This document shows positions 57,848 to 64,000 of a stretch of DNA of 64,000 bases, piece by piece. Origin of the DNA: Pseudomonas matsuisoli (lineage in GTDB: Bacteria > Pseudomonadota > Gammaproteobacteria > Pseudomonadales > Pseudomonadaceae). Location of the stretch: NCBI RefSeq assembly GCF_014647635.1, contig NZ_BMPO01000003.1, positions 496,001 through 560,000 on the forward strand, read 5' to 3'. The first letter of the stretch is position 1. Each line of letters opens with the position of its first letter. The notes beneath the pieces were generated by a model. That model worked only from the letters and a program-made list of their open reading frames with translations. It was not told where the DNA came from and did no database searches. The translations under genes were made by a program, and so were the position numbers.

Positions 57848-58621
57848 TCAGAGGCCGTCTCGCTTGTGCGATTCGCCTCTCGCAGCCTTCACCGTCTCGG
57901 TCAGAATGCCGCGAAGAATGTTCATTTCCAGGCGCGTCACGGCGCTACGGCCGTACAGCCTGCGCAAGCGCGCCATCAGATGGCGGGGTTTCTGCGGGTC
58001 CAGGAATTTGATCTCGATCAGGGCCTGCTCGAGGTGCTCGTAAAACAGCTCCATCTCTTCGACCGTGCACAATTCGGCATTGAGCATCGCCGTCGTTTCC
58101 AGCTTGCTCATCTTGGTTGGCTGCCCCTGCGCGGCAAGCCAGGCCATTCGCACTTCGTAGGTAAGGACTTGCACAGCAGCCGCCAGATTCAGTGAACCAA
58201 ACGAAGGATCAGAAGGAATATGCACGTGATAGTGGCAACGCTGGAGCTCCTCATTGGTAAGGCCGGCGTATTCACGACCGAATACCAATGCCACCTCCCC
58301 GCCTACCGCAGCCTGCTCGAGGCCAACATTTGCACTTTCGCGCGGGTCAAGCAGCGGCCAAGGTATGCGCCGATCTCGCGCACTGGTACCAAATACCAAA
58401 CTGCACCCCGTCAGGGCCTCTTCCAACGTGTCGACCACCAAGGCTTGATCGAGGATATCGGTAGCGCCAGACGCGCGCGCATTCGCCTCGCTACTGGGAA
58501 AATCCTCAGGCTCCACTAATACGAGCCGCGACAGCCCCATATTTTTCATCGCGCGAGCCGCCCCCCCGATGTTACCGGGATGACTGGTATTGACGAGTAC
58601 GACGCGGAAGTTGTCGAGCAA
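57848..58621 (-). CDS. trmJ: tRNA (Cm32/Um32) methyltransferase TrmJ
   Basis: 257 residues (E. coli 246). SPOUT knot: VVLVNTSHPGNIGGAARAMKNMG at the N-terminus, LVFGREYAGLTNEEL and the SLNLAAAVQVLTYEVR motif 3. C-terminal helical domain. It 2'-O-methylates position 32 of tRNAs. The start is TTG at 58621 since no ATG fits the family N-terminus; AGGGGG lies nine bases upstream. It precedes iscR directly; in other Pseudomonas cysE lies between them (recalled). Confidence 0.95.
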   Translation of the reverse strand: MLDNFRVVLVNTSHPGNIGGAARAMKNMGLSRLVLVEPEDFPSSEANARASGATDILDQALVVDTLEEALTGCSLVFGTSARDRRIPWPLLDPRESANVGLEQAAVGGEVALVFGREYAGLTNEELQRCHYHVHIPSDPSFGSLNLAAAVQVLTYEVRMAWLAAQGQPTKMSKLETTAMLNAELCTVEEMELFYEHLEQALIEIKFLDPQKPRHLMARLRRLYGRSAVTRLEMNILRGILTETVKAARGESHKRDGL

Positions 58622-58769
58622 GGCCTGAGCCCCCTAGCACCCAGAAACGGGATCGGAATGTTACAGAACACCGCGAGCGAACGCGAGGCGCGACACGCGG
58701 TGCTCTATGTGAGCGATGGAAATCTGATAGGATTGCCGGCTTTCTTTAACGACTCCAGGTGATTGACCC

Positions 58770-59585
58770 ATGCAGCCCATGCTGACCATCGCGCTGCGCG
58801 CGGCCCGTAGTGCCGGCGAATTGATCTTCCGCTCCATCGAACGCCTGGATGTAATCTCGATTAGCGAAAAGGAAGCCAAGGATTACGTCAGCGAAGTGGA
58901 CAAGGCGGCTGAACAGGCCATCGTTGCCATCTTGCGCAAGGCGTACCCGAACCATTCGATCCTTGGCGAGGAAGGCGGGATGATCGAAGGCAGCGGCGAA
59001 GGTGCTGACTATCAATGGATCATCGATCCCCTGGACGGCACCACCAATTTCTTGCGTGGTGTTCCGCACTACGCGGTCAGCATCGCCTGCAAGTACAAGG
59101 GCCGCCTGGAACATGCAGTTGTGCTCGACCCTATCCGCCAGGAAGAATTCACCGCCAGCCGCGGCCGCGGCGCTGCCCTCAATGGCCGCCGGCTTCGGGT
59201 CAGTACGCGCAAGGGCCTAGAAGGCGCACTTCTAGGTACTGGCTTCCCATTCCGCGACGGCCAGATGGACCACCTCGACAATTACCTGAACATGTTCCGC
59301 AGTCTGGTTGGGCAAACAGCAGGCCTACGCCGCGCAGGTGCCGCCAGCCTCGACCTTGCCTATGTTGCAGCGGGTCGCTACGACGCGTTCTGGGAATTCG
59401 GACTTTCCGAGTGGGACATGGCCGCAGGTGCCCTGCTCATCCAAGAAGCAGGCGGCCTGGTCAGCGACTTCAGCGGCAGCCACGAGTATTTGGAGAAAGG
59501 CCAGATCGTGGCCGGCAACACTAAATGCTTCAAAGCTGTCCTAACTGCCATTCAGCCGCATCTACCGCCTAGCCTGAAGCGCTAA
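58770..59585 (+). CDS. suhB: Inositol-1-monophosphatase / SuhB
   Basis: 271 residues (E. coli 267). Metal-binding motifs GEEGG, WIIDPLDGTTNF and EWDMAAGALLI are intact. In E. coli SuhB is also part of the rRNA transcription antitermination complex with NusA. AGGTGA precedes the ATG. Divergent from trmJ with 148 bases between; intrinsic terminator after the stop. Confidence 0.97.
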   Translation: MQPMLTIALRAARSAGELIFRSIERLDVISISEKEAKDYVSEVDKAAEQAIVAILRKAYPNHSILGEEGGMIEGSGEGADYQWIIDPLDGTTNFLRGVPHYAVSIACKYKGRLEHAVVLDPIRQEEFTASRGRGAALNGRRLRVSTRKGLEGALLGTGFPFRDGQMDHLDNYLNMFRSLVGQTAGLRRAGAASLDLAYVAAGRYDAFWEFGLSEWDMAAGALLIQEAGGLVSDFSGSHEYLEKGQIVAGNTKCFKAVLTAIQPHLPPSLKR

Positions 59586-59586
59586 A

Positions 59587-59620
59587 AAAACGCCCCGTCG
59601 ATCTACTCGCGGGGCGTTTT
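59587..59620 (+). terminator. Intrinsic terminator of suhB
   Basis: Perfect 11-bp arms AAAACGCCCCG/CGGGGCGTTTT with a 12-base loop directly after the suhB stop. T4 on the plus strand and A7 on the other arm allow it to act in both directions for the convergent gene at 59641. Confidence 0.9.
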
Positions 59621-59640
59621 CGTCTGGATCGAACAATGAC

Positions 59641-60201
59641 TCAGCGCGCAGCGGTTGCGCTCGCGTCGGCTTGATCGATCATCACGAGCTGACCATCACG
59701 CACCGGGATTCGCTGACCTGGGTCTCGATCCATGCGCACCTGCCGCACCTGACCGTCTAGCTCATATTTGACGTCATAACCCACGATCTTTTCGCTCGTG
59801 TCGTTGACCGTCTTGCAGCGAGTTTCCGTCGTCGTATAGGTATCGCGGTTCTGCATGCCTTCCTGAACCTTGTTACCGGCATAACCGCCACCCACAGCAC
59901 CTGCAACGGTGGCTATTTTCTTGCCGTTGCCACCGCCGACTTGATTACCCAGCAAACCACCTGCGATTGCGCCGACGGCTGTTCCAACAAGCTGGTGCTG
60001 GTCTTGTACCGCGCGCCGATGCGTGACGGCGACGTCCTTACATTCTTGGCGAGGGGTCTTGATCGTTTCCTTGACGGACTGTACGGCCAAGACTTCAGCA
60101 TATTGAGGACCTTTGTCGACGAGGCTATACGTTGCGACAGCGCCTCCCGCAGTGATCCCAACAGCACCGAGTACCGCACCAACAAGCATTGACTTGTTCA
60201 A
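59641..60201 (-). CDS. Glycine-zipper 2TM domain protein (YcfJ-like)
   Basis: 186 residues. N-terminal hydrophobic signal or anchor (LVGAVLGAVGITAGGAVATYS), then a glycine-zipper segment AVGAIAGGLLGNQVGGGNGKKIATVAGAVGGGYAGN typical of the rickettsia 17 kDa surface antigen/YcfJ family. The start is TTG at 60201 because AGGAGG is five bases upstream; an ATG at 60189 is possible. Envelope-associated, unknown role. It follows secF downstream, after a terminator, and in Pseudomonas the same gene lies between suhB and secF (recalled). Confidence 0.85.
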   Translation of the reverse strand: MNKSMLVGAVLGAVGITAGGAVATYSLVDKGPQYAEVLAVQSVKETIKTPRQECKDVAVTHRRAVQDQHQLVGTAVGAIAGGLLGNQVGGGNGKKIATVAGAVGGGYAGNKVQEGMQNRDTYTTTETRCKTVNDTSEKIVGYDVKYELDGQVRQVRMDRDPGQRIPVRDGQLVMIDQADASATAAR

Positions 60202-60257
60202 ATGAACCTCCTAGATACGCAACGAGCTAACTACGCTCAACGCGACCCGTTAGAGGT

Positions 60258-60290
60258 AAAAACGGCGCCCAAGTTCCCCTCAGGCGCCGT
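60258..60290 (-). terminator. Intrinsic terminator of yajC-secD-secF
   Basis: ACGGCGCC and GGCGCCGT arms with a 13-base loop, followed on the minus strand by TTTTT; 11 bases after the secF stop. Confidence 0.9.
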
Positions 60291-60300
60291 ATGGCGGAGC

Positions 60301-61218
60301 TTACGGACGATCGTCCGCCGCGTTCGCATCCGCTGCAGGCGGGATGAGGTCTTCGACCGAGAGTTTGAGCCAGACGAGCACGGTGGCCCCGATGTAAATG
60401 GAGGAGTACGTACCGACCACAACACCAACCAGCAAGGTTAGCGCGAAGTTAGCCAGTGTATCGCCACCGAACACCAGGAGCGCAATCAGCGCCAACGCAG
60501 TCGAGAACGACGTCGCAAAGGTCCGCAGAAGGGTCTGCGTCACCGACGTGTCGATGTTTTCGACCAGCGACGCTTTGCGCAGCACCCGGAAATTCTCCCG
60601 AATACGGTCGTAGATGATGATCGTATCGTTCAGCGAATAGCCGATCATCGCAAGCACCGCGGCGAGCACCGTGAGGTCGAATGGAATCTGAAAGAATGCA
60701 AGGACGCCCAACGTGATGATCACGTCGTGTATAAGCGAAGCCAACGCCCCCAAACCGAACTTCCACTGAAAGCGAAACGCCAGATACAGCATGATGCCGC
60801 CCATGGCCAGCAACATGGCCAGGCCGCCCTGGTCGCGCAATTCCTCGCCGACCTGAGGCCCTACGAACTCGACTCGACTGACCTGGAACTGCGACCCGGC
60901 GTCGACTTCACGCAATGCGGTCGCAACTTGATTTCCAAGTTGCGCATCATCGCCCGCGAGGCGCACGAGCACATCCGTGCTCGCGCCGAAACTTTGCACC
61001 ACCGCATCCGAATAGCCGGCCTGTGTCAATTCACGCTTGATCTTGTCCAGATCGGCAGCCTGCTCGTACTTGAGCTCTATCAGCGTGCCGCCCGTGAAAT
61101 CGAGTCCGAAGTTGAGCCCCTTGGCAAACAATGCGCCAAGGCCAATCAACGAAAGAACCACAGTGATGGCGAATGCGACGTTTCGGACCGCCATGAAACG
61201 GATAGTTGACTTGATCAT
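60301..61218 (-). CDS. secF: Protein translocase subunit SecF
   Basis: 305 residues from the ATG at 61218 (GAGG upstream). Six membrane helices with a periplasmic P1 domain after the first (NFGLDFTGGTLIEL ... QVSRVEFVGPQVG), and the RND-type motifs SLNDTIIIYDRIREN in the membrane part. With SecD it uses the proton gradient to complete protein export. It starts seven bases after secD. Confidence 0.97.
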   Translation of the reverse strand: MIKSTIRFMAVRNVAFAITVVLSLIGLGALFAKGLNFGLDFTGGTLIELKYEQAADLDKIKRELTQAGYSDAVVQSFGASTDVLVRLAGDDAQLGNQVATALREVDAGSQFQVSRVEFVGPQVGEELRDQGGLAMLLAMGGIMLYLAFRFQWKFGLGALASLIHDVIITLGVLAFFQIPFDLTVLAAVLAMIGYSLNDTIIIYDRIRENFRVLRKASLVENIDTSVTQTLLRTFATSFSTALALIALLVFGGDTLANFALTLLVGVVVGTYSSIYIGATVLVWLKLSVEDLIPPAADANAADDRP

Positions 61219-61225
61219 GGCGACC

Positions 61226-63088
61226 TCAGATCCAAAGCTTCTTGAAGTTACGGCCACCAAATATCAGGTTGACCATACCGCGGGTAAACATGATGGCGGT
61301 GAACATCGACGTGATGATCCCCAACGAAAGCGTGACTGCGAACCCTTTGACAGGCCCAGTGCCCAGTGCGAAGAGAATGCCACCGACCAATAGCGTCGTC
61401 AGGTTACTGTCCAGAATCGCACTGTAGGCCCGGTCGAAACCTTCATGGATCGCACGCTGCACGGAAAGACCGCGCGCAAGCTCTTCCCGAATCCGAGAAT
61501 AGATCAACACGTTCGCGTCGATCGCCATACCAAGGGTCAGGACGATACCGGCAATACCAGGCAGCGTCAGCGTTGCCCCAATGACTGACATCAACCCGAC
61601 CAGCAACACCAAGTTGAAGGCCAACGCCACTGTCGCCAATACGCCGAAGAATCGGTAGATAGCGATCACGAACAGGGAAACAAACAACATGGCCCATTCG
61701 GTGGACTGAATACCACGATCGATGTTTTCCGCCCCCAGGCTAGGACCAATGGTGCGCTCCTCAGCGAAGTACATCGGCGCAGCCAGACCGCCCGCGCGCA
61801 ACAGCAACGCCAATTCTGAAGATTCGCCCTGCCCGTTCAGGCCTGTGATGCGGAATTGACTGCCCAGCGCAGACTGAATGGTCGCCAGGCTGATGATCTT
61901 GCGATCCTCGACGAAGCTAGGCACTTCGACCTGCTTTTCGACGCCGTCCACGTTTTGGGTAACGGTGCGCGTGATGGGGCGCTGCTCGATGAAGATCACC
62001 GCCATGCTGCGACCGACATTGGAGCGCGTGGCACGATTCATCAAATCGCCACCATGGCCATCGAGGCGAATGTTCACCTGCGGACGGCCGTTTTCATCGT
62101 AGCTGGCCTGCGCGTCGGTCACCTGGTCACCGGTAATGATCAGCGAACGTTCGAGGTCGACCGGCGGCCGGCCCTCCTCACGGAACTCGAAGCTTTCTGT
62201 CGACGCGCGCGGCGCATCCGGCGCTGCGGCCAGACGGAACTCGAGGTTCGCTGTCTTGCCAAGGATACGCTTGGCTTCGGCCGTATCCTGCACACCCGGG
62301 AGCTCGACGACGATACGGTTCGCGCCCTGGCGCTGAACCAGCGGCTCGGCGACGCCCAATTCGTTCACTCGGTTACGTACCGTAGTGAGGTTCTGCTGTA
62401 CCGCGTAGTTACGAATTTCGGTCAGCTTGGCATCGGTCAGGGCCAGGCGCAGCACTTGCAGGTCACCGCGCTGAGTCTCGGTGGCCGCAAAATCATTGAA
62501 ATTGCTTGCGATGAGACGGCTCGCCTGCTGGCGGTCTTCTTCATCCGTAAAACCAATCTGAATCGCGCCATCCTGAATCGGCAGGCTGCGATAACGAATG
62601 CGCTCTTTGCGCAACAGCGTTTTGACGTCGTTCTCGTAGACATTCAGGCGAGTATCGATCGCCTTTTCCATGTCGACTTCAAGCAGGAAGTGCACACCAC
62701 CTGAAAGGTCGAGACCAAGCTTCATCGGGGTCGCATGCAACGCGCGCAGCCAGCCAGGTGTAGTCGGCGCAAGGTTGAGGGCAACGACATAACCGTCGCC
62801 GAGCGCTTTAGTGACGACGTCTTTCGCCGGCAGCTGATCGCCCAGTGCGGTCAGCCGAATGAGGCCGGAGCTCTCGCCCAGCTCGCCAGACTTGACCTGG
62901 ATTCCAGCGTCGCGAAGCGCCTGCGCCGCACGGTCGACAAGCCCCTGCTCAATGCGCGTGGCCGAGCTGCTACCGCTGATTTGAATCGCCGGATCGTTCG
63001 GGTAAAGGTTAGGGGCCGAATACACGAGGCCAATCGCCAGAACCGCCAGAATCAGCAGGTACTTCCAAAGAGGATATTTGTTGAGCAT
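61226..63088 (-). CDS. secD: Protein translocase subunit SecD
   Basis: 620 residues (E. coli 615). One N-terminal helix, a large periplasmic domain (about 30-440) with GLDLSGGVHFLLEVD and the conserved P1 base, then five helices with AIDANVLIYSRIREEL and the C-terminal membrane motif. Forms the SecDF-YajC complex. GGAG precedes the ATG at 63088. A stable hairpin in the 64-base gap separates it from yajC. Confidence 0.97.
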   Translation of the reverse strand: MLNKYPLWKYLLILAVLAIGLVYSAPNLYPNDPAIQISGSSSATRIEQGLVDRAAQALRDAGIQVKSGELGESSGLIRLTALGDQLPAKDVVTKALGDGYVVALNLAPTTPGWLRALHATPMKLGLDLSGGVHFLLEVDMEKAIDTRLNVYENDVKTLLRKERIRYRSLPIQDGAIQIGFTDEEDRQQASRLIASNFNDFAATETQRGDLQVLRLALTDAKLTEIRNYAVQQNLTTVRNRVNELGVAEPLVQRQGANRIVVELPGVQDTAEAKRILGKTANLEFRLAAAPDAPRASTESFEFREEGRPPVDLERSLIITGDQVTDAQASYDENGRPQVNIRLDGHGGDLMNRATRSNVGRSMAVIFIEQRPITRTVTQNVDGVEKQVEVPSFVEDRKIISLATIQSALGSQFRITGLNGQGESSELALLLRAGGLAAPMYFAEERTIGPSLGAENIDRGIQSTEWAMLFVSLFVIAIYRFFGVLATVALAFNLVLLVGLMSVIGATLTLPGIAGIVLTLGMAIDANVLIYSRIREELARGLSVQRAIHEGFDRAYSAILDSNLTTLLVGGILFALGTGPVKGFAVTLSLGIITSMFTAIMFTRGMVNLIFGGRNFKKLWI

Positions 63089-63107
63089 GACTCCGCCCGT
63101 TATGACG

Positions 63108-63128
63108 CGGGGCGCCCGAAGCGCCCCG
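63108..63128 (-). promoter_or_regulatory. UUCG-capped hairpin between yajC and secD
   Basis: Perfect 8-bp arms CGGGGCGC/GCGCCCCG with a TTCGG loop on the transcribed strand, giving an extra-stable tetraloop-like cap. No T-run, so probably an RNA-stability or processing element rather than a full terminator; REP-like function is possible. Confidence 0.55.
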
Positions 63129-63152
63129 TTGATGCTATGAAGAAACTGAAAG

Positions 63153-63485
63153 TCAGATCGCTTTCAGCGTGCCTTTCGGCAGGGTTGCCGCAATGGCGGC
63201 CTTCTGGAACTTGAGCTCGACGTTGTCGGAAACCTCGATCACGATGAAGTCATCGGTGACCTTCGAGACACGCCCGGCGATACCACCGGAAGTCACGACC
63301 TCATCACCCTTTTGCAGGCCACCCAGCAGGTTCTTGTGCTCTTTGGCACGCTTGGCCTGCGGGCGCCAGATCATCAGGTAGAAGATGACCAGAAAGCCAA
63401 CCAGGAAAATCCACTCGAAGCCAGTACCGGCCGGACCGGCAGGCGCCGCTGCATCCGCGTAGGCGGCGGGAATCAGAAAGCTCAT
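63153..63485 (-). CDS. yajC: Preprotein translocase subunit YajC
   Basis: 110 residues, the E. coli length. A single membrane helix (WIFLVGFLVIFYLMIW) followed by RPQAKRAKEHKNLLGGLQKGDEVVTSGGIAG, the family signature. Accessory to SecDF. AGGAG seven bases before the ATG. It lies 37 bases after tgt. Confidence 0.97.
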   Translation of the reverse strand: MSFLIPAAYADAAAPAGPAGTGFEWIFLVGFLVIFYLMIWRPQAKRAKEHKNLLGGLQKGDEVVTSGGIAGRVSKVTDDFIVIEVSDNVELKFQKAAIAATLPKGTLKAI

Positions 63486-63522
63486 TTAGCACTCCTGTTG
63501 CGAAGTCAATTTAGTGTGGTTT

Positions 63523-64000
<478 letters not shown>

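Overview
The window looks like a piece of a Pseudomonas-type gammaproteobacterial chromosome, roughly 59-60 % GC by eye. Three things point there. Gene order from recall of Pseudomonas genomes fits: guaA-guaB, xseA, an M23 peptidase, leuA, an aminotransferase, der-bamB-yfgM-hisS-ispG-rodZ-pilW-rlmN-ndk, iscX-fdx-hscA-hscB-iscA-iscU-iscS-iscR, trmJ, suhB, secF-secD-yajC-tgt. There is a DUF1652-like small protein. There are dispersed palindromic elements of the REP type (TGTAGGAGCCAGCTTGCTGG and GTGGGAGCGCGCC classes). No database search was possible, so genus level is an inference.

Layout. Positions 1-1154: 3' end of a pncC/CinA-type amidase overlapping nadE (NAD metabolism). 1.8-3.6 kb: small proteins and a stress-type SDR oxidoreductase. 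3.8-7.2 kb: Tat-exported dienelactone hydrolase, MFS transporter, methyltransferase. 7.3-10.6 kb: guaB-guaA (GMP synthesis). 10.9-13.4 kb: D-2-hydroxyacid dehydrogenase, alpha/beta hydrolase, yggL. 13.5-16.5 kb: sugar-porter and citrate (CitMHS) transporters. 17.0-18.6 kb: a 54-aa charged protein, a zinc-ribbon protein, a CBS-domain protein.

18.6-29.9 kb, all on the minus strand, is a selenocysteine locus. It holds formate dehydrogenase fdnG-fdnH-fdnI, its maturation factor fdhE, selA and overlapping selB, an Lpd-type flavoprotein disulfide reductase, and selC (tRNA-Sec, anticodon UCA). fdnG carries an in-frame TGA at codon 197, followed by a SECIS hairpin whose bulged U and loop G-U sit at the E. 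coli positions 17, 23 and 24. Substrate enzyme and decoding factors except selD are therefore encoded together. An Anr/FNR-like box lies upstream of fdnG.

30.1-41.8 kb: xseA, a VanX-type dipeptidase, an M23 peptidase, an AT-richer patch with an OafA-type acyltransferase and a probably broken small gene, a membrane protein, a YbdG-type mechanosensitive channel, leuA with a leucine-rich leader peptide, endonuclease I and an aminotransferase. 42.0-42.8 kb: cysE. 42.9-52.0 kb: the ndk-to-der minus-strand operon (rRNA/tRNA modification, type IV pilus and cell shape, isoprenoids, histidyl-tRNA, outer-membrane assembly, ribosome GTPase). 52.2-57.7 kb: the complete isc iron-sulfur operon with two adjacent IscR-type sites over its promoter. 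57.8-64.0 kb: trmJ, suhB, a glycine-zipper protein, secF-secD-yajC and the 3' part of tgt.

Connections. The isc operon supplies Fe-S clusters for FdnG/FdnH, IspG, RlmN and IscR itself. cysE supplies the cysteine precursor used by IscS. The strongest finds are the compact Sec locus with an unassigned flavoprotein inside it, the leuA leader, the ndk promoter inside the isc terminator loop, the AUG-UGA element at hisS, and the paired repeat elements.
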